Assembly (NCBI RefSeq): GCF_003710905.1
Contig: NZ_RHHV01000010.1
Span: 372,001-436,000 of the forward strand
Reading direction: 5' to 3'
Source: Brevibacillus parabrevis
GTDB lineage: Bacteria > Bacillota > Bacilli > Brevibacillales > Brevibacillaceae
Length of the DNA stretch: 64,000 bases
This document shows positions 25,668 to 34,548 of this stretch, one piece after another (the first letter of the stretch is position 1; every line of letters begins with the position of its first letter). The notes beneath the pieces are model-generated. The model was given only the letters and a program-made list of their open reading frames with translations. It was not told where the DNA came from and did not search any database. A program made the position numbers and the translations under genes.

Positions 25668-26997
25668 AGAAAAACAGGTTAGCAGTCTGCTGCAATCTTT
25701 TCCGACGCTCAGGATGGAGGAGGAAAAGCAACGCGAGGTGATCCAGCAGCTGCGACGTGAAAAAGAGCTGCTCAAAAAGCGGAGGGGGCGTGCTGCGTAT
25801 CGCTACGTCATCGGAGGCGTAGCCGCATTATTGGGCATGCTGTGGTTCGCTTCGCCGTTTTTGCCATCCCCATCCACCCTGGCGCCTGCTCATTCAGGCG
25901 GCCAGAGCACGCAGGCAGCAAGGGCAGACGTCAACGGGCAGCCAGCAGAAGCAGGGAAAGAAGCTGCTGTGCTGACGATTGATGCGCAAATCCAGACTTC
26001 GATAGAGCAAACAATCGCGAAGACATTTGACGCTGTTCATCCGGAGCGAATGACGGTGATTGTCTCCGATCCGGGCACAGGCGAGATTTTGGCGATCGGC
26101 AGCCGAAGCAAAAACGGAGCGACGGACGATGCGGAACGTTTTGCCGCCGCAGGAAAAGCGCAGCCTAATCCTGGTGCAGCCTATCAGATCGTGACACTGG
26201 CGGCAGCGATTCAAGAGGGGAAGTTCGACCCTCGGGAGATATACGAGTCCGGTACATATAAAGGGATTCCCGGCGAACCGATCAAAGATTTCAACAACGG
26301 CATCGGCTGGGGGAAGATCACGTTTCTGGAAGGATTTCTGCGCTCATCCAACGTAGCATTTGCCAAGCTCGTCCACGAACGTTTGCACGGGGATACGTTG
26401 CTGGAATACTTCGAACGGTTCGGTTTCGGACGCGAAACAGGGATGGAGGCAGCGAATGAAGAGGCGGGGAAGCTGCCGAATATGGACGAACCGAGGAAGG
26501 CGGCATTGGCGGCAACGGGGCTGGGCGGTGCGGCAACTCCGCTTCAACAGATGGCGGCTGTGGGAGCCATCGCCAATGGCGGAAAGCTGATGCAGCCGCA
26601 TCTGTACAAGCAGGCAGGTACGGACGAACACAATCGGTACATGGTTCGGCAGGTTGTCTCGGAAGAAACCGCCCGGAAGGTACGCGACATACTGGAATCG
26701 GTGGTTGCAGGCGAGCGTGGCTCAGGAATTGGACTTGGCTTGCCAAATGTTACGGTGGCAGCGAAGCACAGTGTAGTCGAGAAAACCGATCCGAAAGGGA
26801 AGGCACTTGACGGGAAATATACCGTTTCGGTGATCGGATTCGCGCCGAGTGACCAGCCAAAAGTTTTGGTCTATGTCGAAATCGATGAACCGCAAAGCGA
26901 GTTACCTGTAGTTGGCTGGAAAAAAGTCGTAGCTCCCCCCTTTCAGGAGGTGTTGGGCAACAGCTTGCAGCATGTGCAGCAATTGCAAAAGCGATGA
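25651..26997 (+). CDS. Membrane anti-sigma-like protein with a catalytically dead PBP transpeptidase domain
   Basis: A strong AAGGAGG site lies 9 bases upstream. Of 448 residues, 1-50 are a charged helical cytoplasmic tail in the position of an anti-sigma region, and 51-70 form a single membrane segment. Residues 105-448 align along their whole length with the class B PBP transpeptidase domain (LTIDAQIQTSIEQ, DPGTGEILAIGS, FGFGRETGMEA, TPLQQMAAVGAIANGGKLM). All the chemistry is gone: the STFK nucleophile motif is AAYQ (176-179) and KTG is KHS (372-374); only SxN survives (SSN, 232-234). It probably senses cell-wall material or another protein rather than cross-linking peptidoglycan. Confidence 0.85.
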   Translation: MTPSFEEKQVSSLLQSFPTLRMEEEKQREVIQQLRREKELLKKRRGRAAYRYVIGGVAALLGMLWFASPFLPSPSTLAPAHSGGQSTQAARADVNGQPAEAGKEAAVLTIDAQIQTSIEQTIAKTFDAVHPERMTVIVSDPGTGEILAIGSRSKNGATDDAERFAAAGKAQPNPGAAYQIVTLAAAIQEGKFDPREIYESGTYKGIPGEPIKDFNNGIGWGKITFLEGFLRSSNVAFAKLVHERLHGDTLLEYFERFGFGRETGMEAANEEAGKLPNMDEPRKAALAATGLGGAATPLQQMAAVGAIANGGKLMQPHLYKQAGTDEHNRYMVRQVVSEETARKVRDILESVVAGERGSGIGLGLPNVTVAAKHSVVEKTDPKGKALDGKYTVSVIGFAPSDQPKVLVYVEIDEPQSELPVVGWKKVVAPPFQEVLGNSLQHVQQLQKR

Positions 26998-27031
26998 ACG
27001 GCGACAATGACTAGCCAGCGGGTGCAGTCTG

Positions 27032-27079
27032 AAAAAAGGATTCGTGAGGAACACGGCATGCTCCCGCGAATCCTTTTTT
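27032..27079. terminator. Bidirectional terminator between convergent genes
   Basis: AAAAAAGGATTCG and CGAATCCTTTTTT form a stem with T-runs in both directions, ending the ECF operon on the plus strand and the EamA gene on the minus strand. Confidence 0.75.
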
Positions 27080-27115
27080 GTTTCCGGCAAGTTCGTTTGA
27101 GGCTGGGAACGGCAA

Positions 27116-28087
27116 TCAGATACTCGGCACCCTGGCACGGTTCGCCTTTTGCTGTTTTTTCCGATATCCGAGCTGTTTGCGCTGAAAATGGTTGTTGCGG
27201 ATAAGGGCAAAAATGACGAGCAAAGTGCCGTAAAACTCGAACATGCTGATTTCATAGCCTTGCATCGCCATCAAGGCGAACGTCGTGATCGGGACGAGAT
27301 TGATGAACAAGATTCCATTGAGCGGAGTAAGCCGTTTGATCCCTTCGTTCCAGCTTAACAGGGCAACCAGTCCCGGTAAAAGCACCATAAAGGCCATCTC
27401 ATATTTGATCGCAACCACACTCTCCCAGCTTGGCGCGGGCATCCACTGCAACAAAATAGCGGCCGCAATCACGCCAAAAGAAACGCACGTACCCAAGAGA
27501 CACGTCAAGGTCGAGTAGCGCAGCGTCGACCAGCCAACGAAGCGCGCGCCGCCCATGGAGTAGACGACCCACCCGACAACGCCTGCGAAGATGAGCAGCA
27601 GCGGGAAAATTTGCTCGCTTGCCGTGATGAAAAATGCGAGGCTTCCGTTTGTGATGACCAAAAGCGCTCCGGCGAGAGCAATCGCGATGCTGGTGACGCT
27701 GTAAGCAGGCGGCAGCTTTTTCGTCTTGAGCGAGATCAGGACGATGGAGATCATCGGCATCAGCACTTCCATGATCGCCGCCGCAATCGTTCCCGTCTCT
27801 CCCATCAGCTTTTGCCCCATAAAAACACCCATGTTGTACACCGTAAAAGCCATCGTGCCGAAGAAGGTCAACGCGCCGCCGCGCCCCTCCAGACGAAAGG
27901 CGGACCGTCCTTCTTTTGCCAAAAGCAAGCCGCATAGCAGCATACTGACCAATAAATAGCGCAAAAACGCGAACGTAACCGGATCGATTTTTTGCAGGGC
28001 GATATGGGCGACAGGAAACATCGCTCCCCACGACGCGCTGGCAAGTGCGCATAACACGGTTCCTGCAAGGAGTGACTTGTTGTTCAT
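27116..28087 (-). CDS. EamA/DMT-family transporter
   Basis: Starting at MNNKSLLAG behind AAGGAAG, the 323-residue protein has about ten hydrophobic segments in two EamA repeats (ALASASWGAMFPVAHIAL; later VGWVVYSMGGARF). The family exports metabolites or amino acids; the substrate is unknown. It is divergent from a LysR gene across 135 bases with two dyads, so the LysR protein is the probable regulator. A basic C-terminal tail (RNNHFQRKQLGYRKKQQK) lies in the cytosol. Confidence 0.88.
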   Translation of the reverse strand: MNNKSLLAGTVLCALASASWGAMFPVAHIALQKIDPVTFAFLRYLLVSMLLCGLLLAKEGRSAFRLEGRGGALTFFGTMAFTVYNMGVFMGQKLMGETGTIAAAIMEVLMPMISIVLISLKTKKLPPAYSVTSIAIALAGALLVITNGSLAFFITASEQIFPLLLIFAGVVGWVVYSMGGARFVGWSTLRYSTLTCLLGTCVSFGVIAAAILLQWMPAPSWESVVAIKYEMAFMVLLPGLVALLSWNEGIKRLTPLNGILFINLVPITTFALMAMQGYEISMFEFYGTLLVIFALIRNNHFQRKQLGYRKKQQKANRARVPSI

Positions 28088-28154
28088 GTGAAAACTCTTC
28101 CTTTCCATCTGAAGCATCTTCCACATCATACGGGATGAAAATCTGTTAGTATAA

Positions 28155-28183
28155 TGATTGATAATCAAAAAATGCATCATTTT
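28155..28183. promoter_or_regulatory. Two adjacent dyads in the EamA-LysR divergent region
   Basis: TGATT-GAT-AATCA (28155-28167) and AAAATG-CAT-CATTTT (28169-28183) are perfect inverted repeats one helical turn apart. They lie beside a TATAAT at 28150-28155. This is the expected place for LysR-type recognition and activation sites. Confidence 0.45.
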
Positions 28184-28222
28184 CAGTGATGGATATGGAA
28201 AGCAGATGGGGAGAGAGCAAGG

Positions 28223-29077
28223 GTGGAGCTTAACGATTTAAAAATTTTTCACATGGTAGCGACACTGGGCAGCGTGAGCAAGGCCGCAGCGGAGTTGAGT
28301 TATGTGCAGTCCAATGTGACGGCCAGAATCAAGCTGTTGGAAAAAGAGCTGGGAACGCCGCTGTTTTACCGACACAAGCGGGGAATGACATTAAATACAG
28401 AAGGGCGAAGATTGCTGGAATATTCGCGCGATATTTTGACGAAGCTGGATGACATGCACCGATTTTTTCATCAAAGCTCGGAGCCTTCCGGTGTGCTGTC
28501 CATCGGGATGGTGGAGACAATCAATCGGCTGCCTGAGCTTTTGTCTGCCTATTGCAGCCGCTTTCCGCAAGTGGACTTGTCGCTTACGGCAGGCGTGACC
28601 GAGCATTTGCTGCGGATGGTTCTGGATGTGGAGCTGGACGGGGCGTTCGTCACGGGTCCGATCAGCCATCCGTTGATCGAGCAGATGCAGGTGTTTAGCG
28701 AAGAGCTGGTGCTGGTCAGCAAAGGAAGCTCCTTCACCATGGATGACATGCCAGGGAAGGCGCTGCTTTTATACAACAAAGGTTGCGGGTTTCGCGAGAG
28801 GCTGGAGGGCTGGATGAAGCTGGAAGGAGTGATTCCCAGAAAAGTGATGGAGTTCGGGACGTATGAGACGATCATCGGAGGTGTCACAGCAGGCATCGGC
28901 ATGACGATCTTGCCCAAGTCGGCGGTACGGCAGCTCGCGGAAAGCGGGCAAATCCATATGCATCCGGTGCCAAAGCCATACCGGGATGTGACGACGATGT
29001 TCATACGCCGAAAAGATGCGGCCATGACCAGCACGCTGCAATCGTTTTTGGCTGAAATCGGACGACATAGCGGGTAA
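28223..29077 (+). CDS. LysR-family transcriptional regulator
   Basis: The 284-residue protein has an N-terminal winged helix (DLKIFHMVATLGSVSKAAAE, then RIKLLEKELGTPLFYRH) and a two-lobed effector domain. It starts with GTG. LysR proteins commonly regulate a divergent transporter, here the EamA gene, and often sense the transported compound. Confidence 0.9.
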   Translation: MELNDLKIFHMVATLGSVSKAAAELSYVQSNVTARIKLLEKELGTPLFYRHKRGMTLNTEGRRLLEYSRDILTKLDDMHRFFHQSSEPSGVLSIGMVETINRLPELLSAYCSRFPQVDLSLTAGVTEHLLRMVLDVELDGAFVTGPISHPLIEQMQVFSEELVLVSKGSSFTMDDMPGKALLLYNKGCGFRERLEGWMKLEGVIPRKVMEFGTYETIIGGVTAGIGMTILPKSAVRQLAESGQIHMHPVPKPYRDVTTMFIRRKDAAMTSTLQSFLAEIGRHSG

Positions 29078-29225
29078 CGAGACCTATGGATTAAACTGAT
29101 AATTTTATGTAAAATTTTGAAATTCGTCCTTTTCTATAAGAGAAAATTGTGGTAAATTTATATGGCGAACAAGCGTTCTGTTTCGGTTCGTAAACGATGA
29201 CAGGTGGAAGGAAGGTGGAGCTTCT

Positions 29226-30008
29226 GTGATTGACCGATACACCGAAATTGACGAGGTCATTTCTTATATTCATCGACATCTCGATGAGCCTCTGCCACTT
29301 TCCCGTTTGGCCAGTCATGTCGCCTACAGCCAGTATCATTTTGCGCGCATTTTCAAGGAAAGAATCGGCTTGTCACCGCTGTACTACGTATCCTCGATGC
29401 GTTTGCAGAAGGCTAAGGATCTTTTGTTGCGCACCAACATGAGTGTCCGCGATATCGGCCTGGAAATCGGGCAGCAAAGCCTCGGGACGTTTTCTACCCG
29501 GTTTACGGAAAAAGTGGGCATATCGCCAAGCGAGTTCCGCGAGTCAGCGCATCGGGCAGACGACCAACTGCGCACTTTGCAGCTGCTTTCCGACTGGAGC
29601 ATGGCGAGGTCGTTTGCGGAGACGAAATTGCGGATCAGCGGGACTGTTACGGCTGCGGCTCCTTTTCACGGCGTCATTTTGATTGGCTTGTTTGCCAAGC
29701 CGATTCCGGAAGGGCTGCCCTTGTACGGGACACTTCTGCCGTCCCTTGGCGATTTTTGTTTTACGGGCGTCGCGCCTGGCACGTATTATTTGATGGCTAC
29801 TTCTGTCGATTGGGGCACGCAGGCGATCGATTTTCTTTTGCCGCATTCCACGTTGCGCACCCGATCGAAAAAACCGATCATCGTCACATCGAACAATACC
29901 GTTCCACATCAGCAAGTTACCCTCTACGAGCCTCATCCCGACGACCCGCCTATTTTGATTTCCTTGCCGCTCTTGATGGATCATTTCATCAACCGGGTGG
30001 CGAAGTAA
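29226..30008 (+). CDS. AraC-family regulator with N-terminal DNA-binding domain
   Basis: The 260-residue protein has two AraC helix-turn-helix motifs at residues 8-105 (LSRLASHVAYSQYHFARIFK, then VRDIGLEIGQQSLGTFSTRF). The C-terminal domain of about 150 residues is unlike the GyrI effector domain I would expect after this layout and is not recognised. The GTG start follows AAGGAAGGTGG. The MFS exporter gene 120 bases downstream is the likely target. Confidence 0.87.
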   Translation: MIDRYTEIDEVISYIHRHLDEPLPLSRLASHVAYSQYHFARIFKERIGLSPLYYVSSMRLQKAKDLLLRTNMSVRDIGLEIGQQSLGTFSTRFTEKVGISPSEFRESAHRADDQLRTLQLLSDWSMARSFAETKLRISGTVTAAAPFHGVILIGLFAKPIPEGLPLYGTLLPSLGDFCFTGVAPGTYYLMATSVDWGTQAIDFLLPHSTLRTRSKKPIIVTSNNTVPHQQVTLYEPHPDDPPILISLPLLMDHFINRVAK

Positions 30009-30028
30009 CATCATAGCAATCGAAAAGA

Positions 30029-30045
30029 AATCATAACCTATGATT
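30029..30045. promoter_or_regulatory. Dyad upstream of the MFS exporter
   Basis: AATCATA-ACC-TATGATT is a perfect inverted repeat between the AraC gene and the MFS gene, about 84 bases before the MFS start. It is a possible operator; AraC proteins more often use direct repeats, so another regulator may bind. Confidence 0.35.
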
Positions 30046-30128
30046 CGTGGTAGGCTAGGATAGCTTACTGATTAACGTAAAGAGATGGAGTGGGAACTTT
30101 ACAGCTGGATTATGAAAGGAGAAACCAA

Positions 30129-31619
30129 GTGAAAAATCAGCAAGAGGAAAAGCATAATGAAGGCACTTTCGGGAGCAAAAGCAACTTTCTCGTGGTCATG
30201 GTGATGATCCTGGGGGTTTTTGTTGCGATTCTCAATGAGACGCTGCTGAACGTTGCCTTGTCAAAAATCATGGATGATATCGGAATCTCTCCAAGCACAG
30301 CCCAATGGCTGGCGACTGGCTATTTGCTCGTCATTGGCGTCTTGATTCCGGTGACGGCCTTTCTCATTCAGCGGTTTACAACGAGAGCCTTGTTTTTGTC
30401 AGCGATGGGGCTGTTTACTTTGGGAACGCTGGCAGCAGCGCTTGCGCCGGGCTTCGAGCTGCTTCTGATCGGCAGGGTGCTGCAAGCTTCGGGAACGGGG
30501 CTGTTGTTCCCGTTGCTGACCAATGTCGTCTTGTCTGTCGTTGCGATTGAAAAAAGGGGATCGGCCATGGGCACGATCGGAATCGTGATCACCTTTGCCC
30601 CAGCCATTGGGCCGACGCTGTCCGGCATTATCGTCGAGCATTTCAGCTGGCGCGCCCTCTTTTACGGAGTGCTGCCGATTGCCTTGTTCGTCATCGCTTT
30701 CGCCTATTTCCGCTTGAAAAACGTAACGGAAACATCCCGCCCGCGAGTAGATGTGCTTTCCCTGCTTTTGTCCACCTGTGGGTTCGGCGGGATTGTGTTT
30801 GGTTTCAGCAGCGCCGGAGAAGGGCATGGAGGCTGGGGCAGCAATGAAGTGCTCGTTCCGATTACGATCGGAGTGATCTCCCTGATCCTGTTCATCTGGC
30901 GGCAGCTGCGTCTGGATGAGCCGCTGCTCGATTTGCGCGCTTTTACGTACAAAGTATTTCGGATGTCCACGATTATTATGATGATCGTCATGATGGCGAT
31001 GTTTTCGGCAATGATGCTGCTGCCGATTTTCCTCCAGAACGCTTTGGGCTACAGTCCGTTTCATGCGGGGCTGATCATGCTGCCGGGCGGGATCGTCATG
31101 GGGATCATGTCGCCGATTACAGGACGGCTCTTTGACCGCTTCGGGGCCAAGTGGCTGGCGCTCATCGGACTTGGGTTGGTCGGCAATACGCTATGGCAAT
31201 TTGCCTTTATTACCGTGTCTACTTCCTACCTCACGATCATGGTTTGGAACACGCTGTTGATGCTCGGCATTTCCATGCTGATGATGCCAGTCATGACCAA
31301 CGCCTTGAACGAGCTGCCGCCGAAGCTGTATCCGCACGGCACAGCGATCATCAGTACGTTGCAGCAAGTAGCCGGAGCCGTCGGGACGGCGCTGCTCGTC
31401 ACGATCATGACGAACGGCACGAGCAAGTATTTGGCCCAGTTCGGGGGAGCAGAAGCCGAGCCAGCCCAAAAGGTGCTCGCCATGATGGCAGGAATGAAAA
31501 GCGCGTTCCTCCTGGCTTTCGCTCTGGTCGTGCTTGCCTGGATCATATCTATGTTCCTCAAGCGGGCGGTTCCGCCAAAAAAAGAAGAATGGGAAGGTCA
31601 GGGCGCATCCGCGCATTGA
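30129..31619 (+). CDS. MFS multidrug exporter of the DHA2 (EmrB/QacA) family
   Basis: The GTG start lies behind AAAGGAG. The 496-residue protein has about 14 hydrophobic segments, the DHA2 topology. Family motifs include LNETLLNVALSKIMDDIG, GRVLQASGTGLLFPLL and FAPAIGPTLSGIIV (motif C). It exports hydrophobic compounds with protons. Its expression probably depends on the preceding AraC-type regulator. Confidence 0.9.
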   Translation: MKNQQEEKHNEGTFGSKSNFLVVMVMILGVFVAILNETLLNVALSKIMDDIGISPSTAQWLATGYLLVIGVLIPVTAFLIQRFTTRALFLSAMGLFTLGTLAAALAPGFELLLIGRVLQASGTGLLFPLLTNVVLSVVAIEKRGSAMGTIGIVITFAPAIGPTLSGIIVEHFSWRALFYGVLPIALFVIAFAYFRLKNVTETSRPRVDVLSLLLSTCGFGGIVFGFSSAGEGHGGWGSNEVLVPITIGVISLILFIWRQLRLDEPLLDLRAFTYKVFRMSTIIMMIVMMAMFSAMMLLPIFLQNALGYSPFHAGLIMLPGGIVMGIMSPITGRLFDRFGAKWLALIGLGLVGNTLWQFAFITVSTSYLTIMVWNTLLMLGISMLMMPVMTNALNELPPKLYPHGTAIISTLQQVAGAVGTALLVTIMTNGTSKYLAQFGGAEAEPAQKVLAMMAGMKSAFLLAFALVVLAWIISMFLKRAVPPKKEEWEGQGASAH

Positions 31620-31816
31620 TCGAAGGAGCAGGTCAGTTCAAACGCAGGTTTGGGCTGGCTTGTTTTTTGTGTAACGGAGCGTGTTTACTTTCCTCCCCAT
31701 AGGAAAAACTAGCTGCAAATCGTCGAACTTTTATTTCCGGGCAGGAAAATGCGACGAGACGCGAAATGATTACAAGGCGTGCTACACGCAGATGACAAGA
31801 AAGCAGGGAATCACAC

Positions 31817-32998
31817 ATGTCAGCACCTTACAAAAAAGTGTTTTGGGCAGCCGGCTTTGGCTGGATGTTCGACGCGATGGATGTTGCCCTTTTATCATTC
31901 ATTATGGTGGCGCTCAGGCAAGAGTGGGGACTGACTGCACAAGAAGCGGGCCTTCTCGGGACCGGCAATCTGGTAGGAATGGCGATCGGAGCGATCGTGG
32001 GCGGATATATGGCAGACCGGATCGGAAGAAAGCCCGTCTTCCTGCTCACGCTGCTTCTGTTTGGCGCAGCGAGCTTCGCCAGTGCGTTTGCCACAGGCTT
32101 TTTCACCATGCTGCTGTTCCGCTTCCTGATGGGACTCGGACTTGGCGCCGAGCTGCCTGTTGCTTCCACGCTGGTCAACGAGTTTGCCCCTGCGGAAAAA
32201 CGGGGGAGCACCGTTGTTTTGCTGGAAAGCTTTTGGGCGGTCGGCTGGATTGCGGCGGCGGTCATATCGTATTTCATCATCCCGGATTACGGCTGGAGAG
32301 TCGCGGTCATCATCGGGGCACTGCCAATCGTGTACGCCTGGTACGCGAGACGCACGATCCCTGAATCGCCCCAGTTCCAGCAACGCTCGGAGCAAGTACC
32401 TGTGCAAAAGCTGCTGACCTCGCATCAGCGGGAGACGATCGCTTTGTGGGCTGTCTGGTTTGCCATTGCCTTCTCGTATTACGGCATGTTCCTGTGGATG
32501 CCGTCTGTGCTGGTAGACAAAGGCTTCACCATGATCAAAAGCTTCCAGTACGTCCTGATCATGACTTTGGCGCAACTGCCCGGCTATTTTGCCGCCGCCT
32601 ATCTCGTGGAAAATTGGGGCCGCAAAAAGACGCTGGCCAGCTTTTTGTTCATGACAGCGATCATGGCGTTCGCTTTCGGACAAAGCAGCGGGACGACGGA
32701 ATTGCTGGTAACGGGTGCCCTTTTGTCCTTCTTCAACCTGGGAGCGTGGGGGGCGCTGTACGCGTACACCCCGGAAAACTACCCGACGCCGCTTCGCGCT
32801 ACAGGCGCAGGCGTTGCTTCCGGCATCGGACGAATCGGCAGCATCATTGCCCCGTATCTCGTCGGCTATTATTCATCCTTGCATTACAGCTACACGTTTA
32901 TTTTTAGCATTTTTACAATCGTCTTGTTCATTGGTACGGCGATTTTGCTGATTTATGGCAAAGAAACAAGAGTAGCAAGTGCGGCGCGCGCCAATTGA
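31817..32998 (+). CDS. MFS transporter, NiaP/aromatic-acid:proton symporter type
   Basis: The 393-residue protein has twelve hydrophobic segments. Family features are FGWMFDAMDVALLSFIM in TM1, ADRIGRKPVF in the first cytosolic loop and a short central loop. It resembles the sugar-porter-related NiaP/YceI niacin and aromatic-acid carriers. RBS support is weak (AAGAAAGCAGGG). It is probably monocistronic. Confidence 0.85.
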   Translation: MSAPYKKVFWAAGFGWMFDAMDVALLSFIMVALRQEWGLTAQEAGLLGTGNLVGMAIGAIVGGYMADRIGRKPVFLLTLLLFGAASFASAFATGFFTMLLFRFLMGLGLGAELPVASTLVNEFAPAEKRGSTVVLLESFWAVGWIAAAVISYFIIPDYGWRVAVIIGALPIVYAWYARRTIPESPQFQQRSEQVPVQKLLTSHQRETIALWAVWFAIAFSYYGMFLWMPSVLVDKGFTMIKSFQYVLIMTLAQLPGYFAAAYLVENWGRKKTLASFLFMTAIMAFAFGQSSGTTELLVTGALLSFFNLGAWGALYAYTPENYPTPLRATGAGVASGIGRIGSIIAPYLVGYYSSLHYSYTFIFSIFTIVLFIGTAILLIYGKETRVASAARAN

Positions 32999-33006
32999 TG
33001 ACAGCT

Positions 33007-33987
33007 TCACTGGGCTGCATCCGGTGTGCTGCGAGTTGCGTTTTCGTACAGGTGCAGGATACTGCGAGCGCGGGAGATGACTTCCGCTCGCAGCTCCGCA
33101 GGTTCCCGCACCTCGATGAGCGAGGCGTAGCCGAGCACTAGCGCACAGGCGGAATCCAGCGTATGAAATTCAACCTCGGCCTCGATCCAACCGCTTTTGG
33201 CGGCATGGGTGGAGGCTATTTTCATGTAGCGCTCCTGTTTGAGCCGGGGCCACGCCTCTTCGCGAAAGCGGATGACTGCCGGATAGCGGGGGAGACTCGC
33301 CTTGAACTGTGTCGTCGACTCCTCCCAATAGCTGGCGAGGTCAAAGCTTTCCGGCCGGACAAAAGCTTCTTCCAGCACGCGAGCCTCCGTGAACCGGGAG
33401 ATGCGGTACGTGCGCAAGTCCGCATCGATCTGCGCGACCAAATACCAGGTGCTCCTTTTGGCGACAAGTCCAAGCGGAAGCAGCGTCCGCTCGACAAGCG
33501 CATCTTCGCGCTGGTAGCGAACCCAAAGCTTGCGGCTGAGCCAGACGGCGTCCTGAATGGTGGCGAGCAAAGGAAACGTTTCATCTGATTCATGCCAGCC
33601 CGCTCCATCGATATGCAGGCGCTCACGTACTTGCCAGGCATCCTGCTGAACAGGTTGCGGCAAGGCGGACAGCAGCTTCCAAAAAGCACGCTCGTACCCT
33701 TCGGCCAGACCGAGGTCGTTCAGCACGCGGGAAGGTGAGGAAAGCATGAGCGATTGCAACTCATCGATTTTCAATCCGGTCAGACTGGTGCGATAGCCTT
33801 CCGCGAGAACCCAGCCGCCAGCCGAGCCGCGTTCCGCGTAGACGGGCACTCCAGACGCGCTCAAAGCTTCCATGTCCCGATGAATCGTCCGTTCAGACAC
33901 CTCCAGCTTCTCGGCTAATTGTCTGGTGGTCATCCGCCCGCAGTTTTGCAGATGCAGCAAGATCGAGAGCAGCCGATCAGCACGCAT
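33007..33987 (-). CDS. YafY-type regulator with HTH_11 and WYL domains
   Basis: The 326-residue protein has an N-terminal DeoR-like winged helix (MTTRQLAEKLEVSERTIHRD) and a WYL domain with STWYLVAQ and RTYRISRF near residues 185-205, then a C-terminal WCX-like region. WYL regulators sense small ligands or nucleic acid. It is divergent from a truncated SDR across a perfect operator, so it probably controlled that gene and itself. Confidence 0.9.
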   Translation of the reverse strand: MRADRLLSILLHLQNCGRMTTRQLAEKLEVSERTIHRDMEALSASGVPVYAERGSAGGWVLAEGYRTSLTGLKIDELQSLMLSSPSRVLNDLGLAEGYERAFWKLLSALPQPVQQDAWQVRERLHIDGAGWHESDETFPLLATIQDAVWLSRKLWVRYQREDALVERTLLPLGLVAKRSTWYLVAQIDADLRTYRISRFTEARVLEEAFVRPESFDLASYWEESTTQFKASLPRYPAVIRFREEAWPRLKQERYMKIASTHAAKSGWIEAEVEFHTLDSACALVLGYASLIEVREPAELRAEVISRARSILHLYENATRSTPDAAQ

Positions 33988-34037
33988 AGAAAATCCCTCC
34001 TGAAAAACGACTTCGTAGTAGCTTCATTTTATCTTAT

Positions 34038-34064
34038 CCAATATGACAGATGGTGTCATATTGG
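34038..34064. promoter_or_regulatory. Perfect 27-bp palindromic operator
   Basis: CCAATATGACA-GATGG-TGTCATATTGG is a perfect inverted repeat with 11-bp arms, 51 bases upstream of the WYL regulator start and between it and the truncated SDR. It is almost certainly the binding site of the WYL regulator. Confidence 0.7.
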
Positions 34065-34192
34065 TGAGGTTACACTGTTCCTATCAACCAAAACCAAACA
34101 GTCGTGTCCGTTTGGCTGACGGCAAGCGATCTAGCTCTTTTGACGCAGCGCACAGCGTGAATGGCTGGTTCGCACAAAAAGGAGGCGCATGT

Positions 34193-34429
34193 ATGACAGG
34201 GAAAGCATTGCAGGGAAAAGTAGCAGTCGTGGCGGGAGGAACGAGAGGGGCGGGGCGAGGAATCGCTATCGGGCTTGGGGAAGCCGGGGCGACCGTCTAC
34301 GTGACAGGCCGAAGCGTGCGCGGACAGCCATCCGACATGGCGCGTCCGGAAACAATCGAGGAGACAGCCGAGCTGGTAACGGCAAGTGGCGGAGTCGGGA
34401 TTGCTGTCCAAACAGGGCAATTTAGCTGA
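34193..34429 (+). pseudogene. Short-chain dehydrogenase, truncated after the cofactor-binding part
   Basis: Starting at MTGKALQ behind AAAAAGGAGG, the frame encodes the SDR cofactor site (VAVVAGGTRGAGRGIAIGLG) and continues to about residue 72 before ending abruptly with TGQFS and a stop. The family needs 250-300 residues including the YxxxK active site, so roughly three quarters is missing, probably by deletion. It is the apparent former target of the divergent WYL regulator. Confidence 0.8.
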
Positions 34430-34476
34430 CGCCAAACAACAATGAAAAGCATTGATTGATCAACGTTTTTGAAAGG

Positions 34477-34528
34477 AAAAAGGGGCGTCTCCGAGTCGAA
34501 ACACCGACTTTGGAGACAGCCCCTTTTG
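34477..34528. terminator. Bidirectional terminator
   Basis: AAAAAGGGGC-GTCTCC and GGAGAC-AGCCCCTTTT pair around a further AGTCG/CGACT stem. It ends the BenE operon on the minus strand and any transcript from the SDR remnant. Confidence 0.7.
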
Positions 34529-34548
34529 CATCTCGTATAGCGATTTCC

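Noticed and set aside
34043-34192. N-terminal extension of the SDR remnant starting at 34043
   Set aside because: The extension covers the operator, has no family similarity, and an ideal AAAAAGGAGG site precedes the ATG at 34193.
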